From NCBI GenBank assembly GCA_022843385.1, contig JALHNT010000007.1:20240-84239 (forward strand): a stretch of 64,000 nt of DNA. Reading direction: 5' to 3'. Position 1 is the stretch's first letter, and every line of letters begins with the position of its first letter. The notes beneath the pieces were generated by a model. That model was not told the DNA's origin. It ran no database searches and worked only from the letters and a program-made list of their open reading frames with translations. This document shows, one piece after another, positions 45,494-53,809 of this stretch. Source of the stretch: Anaerolineae bacterium. Its GTDB lineage: Bacteria > Chloroflexota > Anaerolineae > Aggregatilineales > Phototrophicaceae. Made by a program: the position numbers and the translations under genes.

Positions 45494-45591
45494 CATGGTC
45501 AATTTTGCCGCAGGCATTGTCAGCAATTGACCATGCGGAAGAGCCATCATGGTATAATTGCCAGATTACTGTGTACGATTGTGTGGTACAC
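45494..45591. promoter_or_regulatory. divergent control region with two inverted repeats
   Basis: CATGGTCAATT (45494-45504) and AATTGACCATG (45525-45535) form an 11-bp perfect inverted repeat with a 20-base spacer, a three-turn centre spacing expected for a looping or two-site regulator. Further right, GTGTAC (45571-45576) and GTACAC (45586-45591) form a second one. On the plus strand TTGACC (45527) and TATAAT (45553) look like -35/-10 boxes, but the 20-base spacing is long. The region controls the XRE pair and the orphan regulator. Confidence 0.5.
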
Positions 45592-45646
45592 TTCGCGTTG
45601 ATTATAGATAAGTTGAAAATAAAAGCAACAGATATGGTAAAGTGAA

Positions 45647-46108
45647 ATGGCGGACCTGCTTGAAGACTTCCTACCGCTTGCCGAACAGGTCAATATCCTG
45701 TTCCAGCATGTGCTGCATCCAGAGGGTCGGCCTTATACACTCGATGAAGTCAGTCAGCAATGCCACGTCAGTGTGGCAACCTTGAGCCAGTTACGCACCG
45801 GGCGCATCACCAATCCCCAGTTGAGCACTTTGCGGTCGCTCTGTCGTTTTTTTCAGGTGCCGCTGCGCTATTTCGAGACGCGTTCGGTAGAAGCCTGTTA
45901 TGCCGTGCTGGCCGAAAAACAGCCCGATGACAACACAACAGAATTGAACGAAATCGCGTTTCGCGCGATTCACTTGTCACCAGAAGCCCAACGCGATGTG
46001 CTCAAAGTGATTCAGTGGGTTCAGGCAGCCGAGCGGCTGCGCCACAGTGGTATTGATATTCCAGCCCTGCCGGGTCTGGATGACAACAGGGAACCGAGCG
46101 GTGACTAG
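45647..46108 (+). CDS. XRE-like HTH regulator 1
   Basis: 153 aa. The HTH-like part reads YTLDEVSQQCHVSVATLSQLRTGRITNPQLSTLRSLCRFFQVPLRYF, a cro/C1-type domain. A helical C-terminus (AIHLSPEAQRDVLKVIQWVQ) resembles regulators paired with ImmA proteases or quorum peptides. It overlaps the next gene, a clear paralogue, so the two may form a heterodimer. Confidence 0.8.
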   Translation: MADLLEDFLPLAEQVNILFQHVLHPEGRPYTLDEVSQQCHVSVATLSQLRTGRITNPQLSTLRSLCRFFQVPLRYFETRSVEACYAVLAEKQPDDNTTELNEIAFRAIHLSPEAQRDVLKVIQWVQAAERLRHSGIDIPALPGLDDNREPSGD

Positions 46109-46517
46109 CCGGAGAAGCAATCCGGCCGGTTCGGCAGCCATCACTACCACTCAACAATTACAACTGCTGCTGAACAGCGTCCCCCCGGGTCACGATCGTC
46201 CTAGTAATCTCAGCGAAATCGCCCAGACGGTGGGCTTATCCGTGCAGACGCTGGCGAAACTGGTGAGTGGGCAAACGGCTGATCCCCGTCTGGATACGCT
46301 GCGCCGCCTGTGTCAGTATTACCGGGTTTCGCTCGATTACTTTTCTGGTCAAACCCTCACCGAATGCCAGGCTTACCTCAATCAGCAGCGTCTGGCTGCT
46401 GCATCTTCCGTCATCCACGAAATCGCCAGACAGACCGATTCTCTGTCGCAACGGAGCCAGGGCAATATCCAGCTCATTCTCCGGTGGCTTGAAGCCGATC
46501 AATTACCGCATAGCTAA
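46101..46517 (+). CDS. XRE-like HTH regulator 2
   Basis: The same layout as its neighbour: NLSEIAQTVGLSVQTLAKLVSGQTADPRLDTLRRLCQYYRVSLDYF, then a helical tail (SQRSQGNIQLILRWLE). A GTG at 46101 within the end of gene 1 is preferred to the track start at 46047, giving 138 aa. It ends four bases into the convergent PAP2-like gene. Paired paralogous XRE proteins next to ImmA resemble ImmR/ImmA control of Bacillus ICEs. Confidence 0.78.
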   Translation: MTSRRSNPAGSAAITTTQQLQLLLNSVPPGHDRPSNLSEIAQTVGLSVQTLAKLVSGQTADPRLDTLRRLCQYYRVSLDYFSGQTLTECQAYLNQQRLAAASSVIHEIARQTDSLSQRSQGNIQLILRWLEADQLPHS

Positions 46518-47122
46518 ACCGGATTACCCAGCACCAACGGAAACACGATCAGTACCGGTAGGATGCCGACCAGCAAACCCAGAATAACCTGAGTGACGGT
46601 GTGGTTCTTGGTAACCACCCGCGCCCACATCGTGATTGCCACCAAGCCCACGATCAATATCTGGAGGGCAGGCGTACCGAGCTCCCCCAGCAACCATAAC
46701 GCACTGGCGCAGCCAGCGGCTACCGCCGCGTGTGTTGATAGCTTCGTGAGGTAGCGGTTGATCAACCACTGTGCTGGCACCCAGATCGCCAGGGTCAGTA
46801 GACAGGCGATGAGGACTACTGGCGCGCGCAACAACACCAGCAGCCCCAAACAAACCAATGTGCTCACCCAACCTGTCAGATACAAAGGATCACGGGTCCG
46901 GCGCTGATAGATGAACTGCTGCTGACGACGCAGATAGGCTTCCAGCAGCAGACCGGGGATCAGCAGGAGTCCCAATATCAGCACCGACCACAGGACGATT
47001 TCGCTCAGCGACAAGTCTTTCAGGATGACGACTAATGTCGGCAGCCCCAGCAGGTACGGGTGCAGTATCCGTCCGATCCAGTAAGCCAATCGATGACGAT
47101 TGTCGGGAACAACATCCATCAC
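46514..47122 (-). CDS. PAP2-like membrane phosphatase
   Basis: 202 aa with five or six hydrophobic helices. Two parts recall PAP2 phosphatases: KLSTHAAVAAGCA for the SGH motif and ARVVTKNHTVTQVILG for the SRxxxxxHxxxD motif, though the Ser and Asp positions are changed, so activity is uncertain. PAP2 enzymes dephosphorylate lipid phosphates. It overlaps the DUF6545-like gene by ATGA, so the two are made together. Confidence 0.65.
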   Translation of the reverse strand: MMDVVPDNRHRLAYWIGRILHPYLLGLPTLVVILKDLSLSEIVLWSVLILGLLLIPGLLLEAYLRRQQQFIYQRRTRDPLYLTGWVSTLVCLGLLVLLRAPVVLIACLLTLAIWVPAQWLINRYLTKLSTHAAVAAGCASALWLLGELGTPALQILIVGLVAITMWARVVTKNHTVTQVILGLLVGILPVLIVFPLVLGNPV

Positions 47123-48093
47123 ACCAACTCCGAAAGCGTTGTAATGAGTCGCGAATAAGAATGTGACGACTGAACAATTGCCTGGATTTCATGATACAGC
47201 GTTTTGCCCTCGTCGCGGATCCGAATCAGCGGGTAGTGATCCAGGATGAAGATCAACAGACGATAGATCGTCAATTCCAGTTGATCTGGAAGCAGTTCTC
47301 GCCGAGAAAGCACAAGTGATGGTCGCTGGAACTCAGCCATCGTCTGAATTTGCTGGGCGAGCCGCCTGATCTGCCACCAGCGATAGAGCCGTGATGGATA
47401 CTGCAAGGGAACGAGCCAGCGATGAGGCAGAAGAATCACAACAAAGTTCAACAGCCCGATGTAAACCAGGATCACGAAGGGTGCGCCAAATGCCTCAGCA
47501 TTGGGAACCTTCAGGACGTACAGGATCAGCACGGCGATATTGACAACGGCGACACCAACGTAACAGACACAGGCAATGATTGAGGCGATATGTTTGACCT
47601 TCATCGAGCCAACCTGTTCTCGTCGTGCCAGGCGAAAACTGCTGGGGAGAAAGGCGCTAACCAGATAGATGAGCATGACGGCATCCCGCAGCCCTACCGT
47701 CAAATGACGAAATCCAGTTCTGGAAAGGATAGTCTCATTGTTGAAGAGCAGGAAGTAAAGGATACCGCCAACCAGCGTCAACGGTCCGAGGTAAGCCAGA
47801 AAGTGATAATGCTCTGCCTCGATATCAATGTCGCGGAGCGAGAGATAGTAGAGATGAAACATGCCAATCATGGCTGCTGACTTCACCAGAACCGTTACGG
47901 AGTGACCGGCAAATAACTGATCAAACGACTGCTCGACCGCCGCTCCCATGAGGGAAACCGTTGTCAGCGCGAGGAAGAATTGGATCCAGATATAGGTGGA
48001 TCTCCGGCTGATGAAGCGCCGCCGGATGAGCGCTCGGCACAGCATCCAACCAAAGATCAACCACAGAACACCAACGATCAGACTGTAAACCAT
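47119..48093 (-). CDS. seven-helix membrane protein, DUF6545/MAB_1171c-like
   Basis: 324 aa. About seven membrane helices fill the first 230 residues (MVYSLIVGVLWLIFGWMLC, FFLALTTVSLMGAAV, VLVKSAAMIGMFHLYYLSL, VVNIAVLILYVLKV, FVILVYIGLLNFVVILL). A cytoplasmic tail follows with LELTIYRLLIFILDHYPLIR. This plan, and an ImmA-type protease immediately upstream, match the actinobacterial MAB_1171c/DUF6545 proteins as I remember them, whose role is unknown. It could be a sensor or transporter for a signal. The family assignment is by pattern only. Confidence 0.62.
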   Translation of the reverse strand: MVYSLIVGVLWLIFGWMLCRALIRRRFISRRSTYIWIQFFLALTTVSLMGAAVEQSFDQLFAGHSVTVLVKSAAMIGMFHLYYLSLRDIDIEAEHYHFLAYLGPLTLVGGILYFLLFNNETILSRTGFRHLTVGLRDAVMLIYLVSAFLPSSFRLARREQVGSMKVKHIASIIACVCYVGVAVVNIAVLILYVLKVPNAEAFGAPFVILVYIGLLNFVVILLPHRWLVPLQYPSRLYRWWQIRRLAQQIQTMAEFQRPSLVLSRRELLPDQLELTIYRLLIFILDHYPLIRIRDEGKTLYHEIQAIVQSSHSYSRLITTLSELV

Positions 48094-48102
48094 TAGTCCT
48101 CG

Positions 48103-48615
48103 CTAACCAACAAAGCCCATGCCGGACGCAAACTGAGAAAACGCGGCGATAGACGATAACTCACCGGTCAATTCCATCATCCGTCGCGCACGCACAATCT
48201 CGGTCTGAATGAGAAAGACGAAGAATTCCGATTCCTGCTCCTGCTCATCATCGGTAATCTGGAGCTGGATCTGCCGTGATCGTCCTGTGGCGGCCGTTCC
48301 TTGAAGCTGCTTGAGCAGTTCAGGGGGTAGTATCTCTTCCAGGGGTTGGCAGCGATGTTTCAGAACGATGTGAGCCAGTTCATGCAGGATGATGTGAATC
48401 TGATGCATCGGGTGGGTGTTCTGGGCATAAAAGATGTAGTCAACCGCCGAAGCAGGAATCCACAATCCAGTCAAACCCGGATGAAAGGGATACCCAACAC
48501 AGATAATCTGGCGCTGTCGCTGAGTCTGTACCCGCTGCAACAGGCTCTTCAATTCGAACTGCTGAAAGTCATAGTCCAGGTCCTTAATCGCCTGGCGAAC
48601 GCGGTCGAACTCCAT
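48103..48615 (-). CDS. ImmA/IrrE-type zinc metallopeptidase
   Basis: 170 aa with the zinc-protease motif IILHELAHIVLKHR (HExxH), preceded by a beta-rich segment (RQIICVGYPFHPGLTGLWIP) typical of ImmA/IrrE (PF06114). ImmA cleaves the XRE repressor ImmR in Bacillus ICEBs1, triggering excision. Here two XRE-like proteins lie close by and the integrase gene diverges from this gene. It is the first gene of a three-gene unit with the seven-helix protein and PAP2-like protein, suggesting membrane-borne input to the protease. Confidence 0.82.
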   Translation of the reverse strand: MEFDRVRQAIKDLDYDFQQFELKSLLQRVQTQRQRQIICVGYPFHPGLTGLWIPASAVDYIFYAQNTHPMHQIHIILHELAHIVLKHRCQPLEEILPPELLKQLQGTAATGRSRQIQLQITDDEQEQESEFFVFLIQTEIVRARRMMELTGELSSIAAFSQFASGMGFVG

Positions 48616-48969
48616 TCAGTTGCTCCTCAATGGCTAACACAGAGCCTCACCAACACAGACCACAACAAGACGAGTCATCGCAGCGGCTCGTGAAGGTAAG
48701 TCACAGATACATAGGTTGTCGGTTTTTGCCAATTCCCCTGGCACATTTTGCTCGTGACGCTGTCACAAAACGGTCATCCAGCCCACGCGAATCGGGTTAG
48801 CCTAATGCTATCGACTGGATCGCTCAGACTCGTACAATCGCCGTTTTGGGGTCACAGAATTCAGCGGACGGTATTATGGCACAGGTTGCTTTGTAATAGC
48901 AGTGCTATTTGTTGCATAAAGGCCATGAAATGCCTGTATTGGACGTGCCGCTTTAGAAAGAGGTGATCG
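48616..48969. promoter_or_regulatory. divergent region between immA-like gene and the integrase unit
   Basis: 354 bases without a gene. It contains two short perfect inverted repeats of operator size: GTGAC-GCT-GTCAC (48754-48766) and AATAGC-AGT-GCTATT (48895-48909). The second lies just upstream of the 63-aa gene and the integrase. XRE-type dimers could bind these sites. Confidence 0.45.
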
Positions 48970-49161
48970 ATGACATCTGATTCATTGACAACGGGCAAAC
49001 CAGAGGAGATGCTCAGACGCATCCTGCGCGTGGCTGAATTGCTGGCACACAGTCTCAATGCAGATGTTCAAACGCAATCGGAGATGGGCGTAGACGATAA
49101 TCTGGATTCGAATGACGACACGCCGGGAACACAAAAACACAGGACTCCGAATTGGGTGTAA
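48970..49161 (+). CDS. 63-aa protein upstream of the integrase, possible excision factor
   Basis: MTSDSLTTGKPEEMLRRILR continues through an amphipathic helix (VAELLAHSLNADVQ) and an acidic tail. The site AGAGGTGAT precedes the ATG. It is followed 30 bases later by the integrase. Recombination directionality factors of serine integrases are often small, varied and encoded nearby, so it is a candidate; nothing in the sequence proves it. Confidence 0.5.
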   Translation: MTSDSLTTGKPEEMLRRILRVAELLAHSLNADVQTQSEMGVDDNLDSNDDTPGTQKHRTPNWV

Positions 49162-49191
49162 GCTCTGGCAAAGGTATAGATGTAGGATGAT

Positions 49192-50922
49192 ATGAGTCGT
49201 CGAAACAGCAAGCGCCTGCCGCCGAAACCGGGATGGGCAGTCTATCTGCGGACCAGTGATGAGGAGGCGCAGAACCCGGAAGCATCCCAGGCGCGACAGC
49301 GTTATCTCATCCAGAAATCCGTTTTGGATCGCTCGGATTTGCCAGTCCTTGATGAATACATCGACTTGCTGACCGGACGCACACCTCGGCGCACCGGCTA
49401 CCAGCGAATGCTGGAAGATGCCCGGATGGGACGCTTCTCGCATGTGATTGTCGAGCGTGCTGACCGTTTTGGTCGTAATGATACTGAAGCGTTACGTGCC
49501 ATTGATGAACTGGATGAGTTTGGCGTAGCGGTACGTTTTGCCAATCAGCCTGATCTTGATCCGATGTCACCCGACGACCGAGTGATTGTCGCGCTTTCGT
49601 TTACCCTAGCGCGACGTGAGAGCATGATGACCAGCCTGAGAATCAAAGGAGCTGTTGACGCTAAACGGGACAACGGCGGCTACATTGGACGTGCGCCCGA
49701 TGGGTATATCAGCGTCGAAGATGAGCAGCCCCATCGCAAGACGTATGCGCGACGCACCCATCATATTGAACCCGACCCCGAACGTGCTCCGATCTGGCGA
49801 CTGGCGTGGGATTTACTGCTCGAAGATCGTTTGACCCTGGCTGAAATCGCTGAAACGTTACATGCACGTGGGTATCGCTACCGCAGTGGTCGCCCTTTTG
49901 TTGAGGTGAAAGCCAATGGCAAACGCAAAGCCAACTACAACTCAATGGCGTACAGCTTCCACAACTGGTCTTATGCGGGTTGGATTGTCAACGAAGAACT
50001 GGGCATTCTCCCGAAAACACTGCGTGGCGACTGGGAACCGCTGGTTTCGACTCAGGAATTTGAGCACGGGCTGGAAATCCTGGCGAAGCGGTCTCGCCAC
50101 AAATACGCCAAGCGCAAAAATGATTATCTGTTAAAGAGGCTCATCTTTCTATCCGCGTCACCGCTCGATCCAACCCAACCGGGTGACAAACTCTATCGGC
50201 TGACTGGCTCAACCTCCAACCCAGGTCGCTCAGGCGGTGGCACCGCCCATTACCGATTGGATCACCACCCCATTCATTTTCTTTGTTCTGAGGTTGAAAG
50301 CCAGCTTGCTTCCCACCTTCAGCAGGTTCAGGTCGATGATGCGTTAATGCCTCTGATTCGTGATTACTATATCAACGAAGTGGCTGACAAACTCGGACGG
50401 CTGCGCCCGGATGAACGAACAGAGATTGAACGCGCATTGAAGCAGATCGACGAAGAGGAAGCCAGAGTCCTGCGGCTCTACGCAGCGACGATGGTCACAG
50501 AGGAAAACTGGCGTAACTTGTGGGCAGAATGGCAGGACAAGCGCCATAAACTGCGGGCAAGTCTGGACTTGCTCGACCAGAAATGTGAGAGCTACATCGA
50601 TGATCTGGATGAGGCGCTCACCATAATTGCGAAATTGGGTATACTGTATGAAACATTATCGCGCAGCGACCAGAAGGAACTGCTGCGAAATGTGGTTGAG
50701 AGAGTCATTGTCAATGTCGGGGGCGAGATAGAACGTGTGGAATTGCTGCCGCCCTTTGCTTACCTGCGCGAAGTCTGCGAGAAGGTAAGTGGCGGTGAGG
50801 AAACTTCGGAGAACCTCGCGAGAATCGAAACAGGTGACATTGCCGCCACCTGTTCGAGTAAAGTCCTGGAATGTGGGCCCGCCAGGATTCGAACCTGGAA
50901 CCTCACAGTTATGAGCCGTTAG
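49192..50922 (+). CDS. int: large serine recombinase (integrase) of the ICE
   Basis: 576 aa. The resolvase N-domain has the catalytic Ser near residue 22 (WAVYLRTSDEEAQ), then FSHVIVERADRFGRNDTEALRAIDEL and a recombinase domain (IGRAPDGYIS, LTLAEIAETLHARGYRYRSGRPF). The zinc-ribbon region, which usually has CxxC pairs, reads LLKRLIFLSASPLDPTQPG and lacks those cysteines. A coiled-coil stretch follows (EEEARVLRLYAATM). The last residues (PARIRTWNLTVMSR) are encoded by the antisense of the tRNA-Met gene, so the coding end overlaps the likely attachment site. Confidence 0.92.
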   Translation: MSRRNSKRLPPKPGWAVYLRTSDEEAQNPEASQARQRYLIQKSVLDRSDLPVLDEYIDLLTGRTPRRTGYQRMLEDARMGRFSHVIVERADRFGRNDTEALRAIDELDEFGVAVRFANQPDLDPMSPDDRVIVALSFTLARRESMMTSLRIKGAVDAKRDNGGYIGRAPDGYISVEDEQPHRKTYARRTHHIEPDPERAPIWRLAWDLLLEDRLTLAEIAETLHARGYRYRSGRPFVEVKANGKRKANYNSMAYSFHNWSYAGWIVNEELGILPKTLRGDWEPLVSTQEFEHGLEILAKRSRHKYAKRKNDYLLKRLIFLSASPLDPTQPGDKLYRLTGSTSNPGRSGGGTAHYRLDHHPIHFLCSEVESQLASHLQQVQVDDALMPLIRDYYINEVADKLGRLRPDERTEIERALKQIDEEEARVLRLYAATMVTEENWRNLWAEWQDKRHKLRASLDLLDQKCESYIDDLDEALTIIAKLGILYETLSRSDQKELLRNVVERVIVNVGGEIERVELLPPFAYLREVCEKVSGGEETSENLARIETGDIAATCSSKVLECGPARIRTWNLTVMSR

Positions 50923-50945
50923 CTCTGCCGTTGAGCTACGGGCCC
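50874..50945 (-). tRNA. tRNA-Met (anticodon CAT)
   Basis: The minus strand gives acceptor GGGCCCG, D-arm GCTC...GAGC, anticodon loop CTCATAA, T-arm with GGTTCGAATCC and 3' CGGGCCC plus A. The anticodon CAT means elongator or initiator Met, or Ile2 if modified. The integrase ORF ends inside it at 50922 and adjoins its 3' end, so this is the presumed integration site. Confidence 0.92.
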
Positions 50946-50949
50946 GAAG

Positions 50950-51020
50950 AGCGGGTAAGGGGACTCGAACCCCTGATGAGACCTTGGAAGGGTCGCGTGT
51001 TACCACTACACCATACCCGC
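50950..51020 (-). tRNA. tRNA-Gly (anticodon TCC)
   Basis: The minus strand has acceptor GCGGGTA and TACCCGC, anticodon loop CTTCCAA, and T-loop GGTTCGAGTCC. Five bases from the tRNA-Met gene. CCA is not encoded. Confidence 0.93.
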
Positions 51021-51051
51021 ATGGTATGTATTTTAGCAGAAACCCTGCCAG

Positions 51052-51126
51052 TCGGGGTGCCCGGATTTGAACCGGGAGTCTCTTGCTCCCAAAGCAAGCG
51101 CGATGACCAGGTTTCGCTACACCCCG
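51052..51126 (-). tRNA. tRNA-Pro (anticodon TGG)
   Basis: The minus strand has acceptor CGGGGTG and CACCCCG, anticodon stem CTTGC with loop TTTGGGA, and T-loop GGTTCAAATCC. First gene of the Pro-Gly-Met cluster. Confidence 0.93.
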
Positions 51127-51251
51127 TTGTTATAGGGCATTCTACCATTGATGATTTCAGGTGTCTATGCGCGGTTGCCGGGTGAATTGCGCCCTCCTGA
51201 CAAGCGCAGTAAGATAGATATAAAAATAATCAAACTATCAGGATGACCACC

Positions 51252-52076
51252 ATGATCCGGCAGTCCCGTTTCTTCTCCATAATTCTGCTTCTGGCGATGG
51301 CACTGCTGCTGGCGCTGCCTTTCATGAGTGTGGCGGCTCAGGCTGGCGCGATTGCGACTGTCAACACCGGACGACTGAATGTCCGTACGGGTCCCAGCAC
51401 ATCTTTCGCCATCATCACCAGCCTGCCCAATCGTACCCAGGTTACACTGGTTGGACGCACATCCAGCAACAATTGGGTTCAGGTGCGCATTCCGGATGGT
51501 CGGGTGGGTTGGGTCAATCGCACATTGCTGCGGACAACCGCCGACTATAATTTACTGCCCATCACCTTTACCGGTGATATCATCACGCCGCCCAGCCAGC
51601 CCAGCCAGACAGTGCATGTGGTTCAGCCAGGGGAAACGCTTCAGATTATCGCGGCGCGTTACGGTACGACCTGGCAGGCGCTGGCTGCGGCCAACAACCT
51701 TGCCAATGCCAATGTCATTTTCGCCGGTCAGCGGTTGGTGATTACACGCGGTGGAACGCCGCCGTCACAGCCACCCCCATCCGGGCAGCGCGTTCACATT
51801 GTTGCGGCTGGCGAAGACCTCCGCATTATTGCTGCTCGCTATGGCACGACCTGGCAGGCTATCTCAGCGGCCAACAGCCTGACCAATCCCAACCTGATCT
51901 ATGTTGGTCAGCGGCTCGTCATTCCCGCTGCGCCACGCTACTACACGGTGCAGACCGGCGATACCCTGGCGCGCATCGCGGCTCGCTTCGGCACCAGCGT
52001 ACAGGTTCTGGCAGCCGCCAACAACATCGCCAACCCGAACCTGATCCGTCTGGGGCAAACGCTGGTCATTCCCTAA
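51252..52076 (+). CDS. secreted SH3b plus triple LysM cell-wall protein
   Basis: Signal peptide ([25 protein letters not shown]), then a bacterial SH3 domain ([20 protein letters not shown]) and three LysM domains ([60 protein letters not shown]). LysM domains bind N-acetylglucosamine-containing glycans, so the protein likely attaches to peptidoglycan or extracellular polysaccharide. It has no catalytic domain. The start at 51252 has AGGA eight bases upstream and is preferred to 51243. Confidence 0.88.
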   Translation: MIRQSRFFSIILLLAMALLLALPFMSVAAQAGAIATVNTGRLNVRTGPSTSFAIITSLPNRTQVTLVGRTSSNNWVQVRIPDGRVGWVNRTLLRTTADYNLLPITFTGDIITPPSQPSQTVHVVQPGETLQIIAARYGTTWQALAAANNLANANVIFAGQRLVITRGGTPPSQPPPSGQRVHIVAAGEDLRIIAARYGTTWQAISAANSLTNPNLIYVGQRLVIPAAPRYYTVQTGDTLARIAARFGTSVQVLAAANNIANPNLIRLGQTLVIP

Positions 52077-52556
52077 CGGCCCTACCCTCTATGGGTATCG
52101 ATTTTCGCCATAAAGAGGGAATGACTCAGATTAGATGACTGACGATGAACGGCGGGTATTTCGATCACTGACTGAGAGGGATCGTGCATTGACCTGTTAA
52201 TCAGGTAACGTGTTGGTAAAGGACGTGAGCGCGACCGGTCGATTCCTTCGCATTCACTTAATAATTCGCTGTGTTGGTTTATCTTGTGAAGCCGCCAGAC
52301 TCAGTCATCATCCTGAACACCTCGATGTATGATAGTCGGCCTGCTGCCGAATAAACAGAATTGGGCTGCCTGATCTCCGCCCTTTGCATGATCCTTCCTG
52401 ATTCTATCGTGGTTATGATCATAGAAGGTATCGTTTCACAGTTAGAGGCACTATTGAAGGTTGTCTGTCGCCTTAAGGAGAAAGGTTCGTCCATGAAATT
52501 CCCCTTTGGAGTAAGATCCGAATTCTGCTTCTGCTGGTAGGCTAGGAGGTGTCTTC
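52077..52556. other. 480-base intergenic gap
   Basis: No gene with codon support; the 71-aa minus ORF at 52279 lacks a ribosome site. A short piece near 52480-52545 (AAGGAG, ATGAAATTCCCCTTTGGAGT, then CTGCTTCTGCTGGTAGGC in another frame) looks like the broken start of a membrane protein such as a histidine kinase. A small inverted repeat ACCTG-TTAAT-CAGGT lies near 52195. Confidence 0.4.
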
Positions 52557-53321
52557 ATGCCACCGATAGATACGGCGCGGGGTGTAGTGTTTTATGCCGA
52601 TCATCGTGACCCACTGGCACATCGCCCAATTTCACTGTTGATTCATGGTGCTGGCGGGACTCATCTTGATTGGCCGGCTGAGATTCGTCGAATGCCGGAA
52701 GCCAACGTGATTGCTATCGATCTACCTGGTCACGGTCGCAGCCCTGGCGATGGACAGACAACCGTAGGCGCATATGCGGCAGACATAGTCGCCCTGTTGG
52801 ATGCGCTGGATTTACAGCAGGCTATCGTCGTCGGCCACAGCATGGGCGGGGCCATCGCACAGACAATAGCACTAGAGTATCCTGGTCGGGTGAAAGCACT
52901 CGCCCTAATTGGTACGGGAGCTAAACTGAGCGTTCATCCCGATATTCTGGACGGATTACGGACGGAAGTTGCCAAAGCGCTCGATTTCATCGTTGGCGGG
53001 TACTTCGGACCGGAAGCCACCGATTCGATGCGGCGTCGTGCCAGACAGATCCTGGCCGATTTCGACCCGCTGGTGCTGGCAAATGATTATGCCGCCTGCA
53101 ACGCCTTCGACGTGCGTGAAGAATTGGTGCACATTACACAGCCAACGCTAATTATGGCTGGCTCAGATGACCGGCTAACACCCCTCAGCTTCAGTGAGTA
53201 TATGCAGCAGAACATCTCCAACTCCAGGCTGGAACTGATCGAAGGCAGTGGTCACATGATGATGATTGAACAGCCCGTTGCGACGGCGGATGTACTGCGC
53301 CGCTGGTTGCTGTCGCTATGA
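52557..53321 (+). CDS. cytoplasmic alpha/beta hydrolase
   Basis: 254 aa, no signal peptide. Oxyanion region LLIHGAGGTHLDWP, nucleophile GHSMGG, acid in MAGSDDRLTP and histidine in GSGHMMMIE complete the triad. Similar proteins hydrolyse small esters, lactones or homoserine-lactone-like amides; substrate unknown. A strong ribosome site (TAGGAGGTG) precedes the ATG. It overlaps the next gene by ATGA. Confidence 0.88.
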   Translation: MPPIDTARGVVFYADHRDPLAHRPISLLIHGAGGTHLDWPAEIRRMPEANVIAIDLPGHGRSPGDGQTTVGAYAADIVALLDALDLQQAIVVGHSMGGAIAQTIALEYPGRVKALALIGTGAKLSVHPDILDGLRTEVAKALDFIVGGYFGPEATDSMRRRARQILADFDPLVLANDYAACNAFDVREELVHITQPTLIMAGSDDRLTPLSFSEYMQQNISNSRLELIEGSGHMMMIEQPVATADVLRRWLLSL

Positions 53322-53734
53322 AGCTCGACTCGCTCTGGCGCATGGCGAGCGCAGCCAGCAGTGTTGCCGAATTGGCTCGCCAGTCGCAGCAATATCAATT
53401 TCAAGTCGAGGGAGCGGTCACCTTATACCTGCAAGCGCAGCAATCAGCGGTCCGGCTCAGCCGCCATGATGAGCCGCAGATTACGGTGCAAGTACAGCTT
53501 CAGCCGGCTTTCGGCTGGCGTATCGCCACTGATCAGGATGAGAATGGGGTGTATGTTGTCGCCGCCCGCCGTCCCCTAATCGGCAGCCTTGCCAGCGCGT
53601 TATTCACTGTTACTCTGCCGCCCGCCACCCACGTTATCCTCAGGTTGTCAGGAGGGCAGGTCACGCTGGAGGGAGTGGACGGCACTGTCGAAATTGCGCC
53701 ATCGGCGGACGGTTGGACAGTACAACCGAAGTGA
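53318..53734 (+). CDS. hypothetical protein with DUF4097-like beta segment
   Basis: 138 aa. After a helical start (LWRMASAASSVAELARQS) the protein is beta-rich, with LPPATHVILRLSGGQVTLEGVDGTVEI, a pattern like the DUF4097/adhesin-type beta-helix. No signal peptide, so it probably works in the cytoplasm with the hydrolase it overlaps. Function unknown. Confidence 0.65.
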   Translation: MKLDSLWRMASAASSVAELARQSQQYQFQVEGAVTLYLQAQQSAVRLSRHDEPQITVQVQLQPAFGWRIATDQDENGVYVVAARRPLIGSLASALFTVTLPPATHVILRLSGGQVTLEGVDGTVEIAPSADGWTVQPK

Positions 53735-53809
53735 CAAAACAGTCTGCCATGTAGAAAGACTGAAGCCTTGATGTCCGCTGACACCAGACCTCAGCCCCCT
53801 ACCAGAGCA

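Larger units (their letters stand above)
4497..50945. mobile_element. composite integrative and conjugative element, left end not seen
   Basis: Transfer genes (relaxase, TraG, VirB4, pilin-like, VirB6-like, topoisomerase), a serine integrase next to a tRNA gene, and ImmA/XRE control mark an ICE. Two cargo islands are embedded, each bracketed by traG-3'/HU direct repeats. The right end is taken at the tRNA-Met. The left end was placed at the intergenic region before the relaxase for convenience; no copy of the tRNA 3' sequence was found to its left, so the true end may be outside the window. Confidence 0.6.

Noticed and set aside
52279-52494. 71-aa minus-strand ORF in the 480-base gap
   Set aside because: No ribosome site and no recognisable domain.
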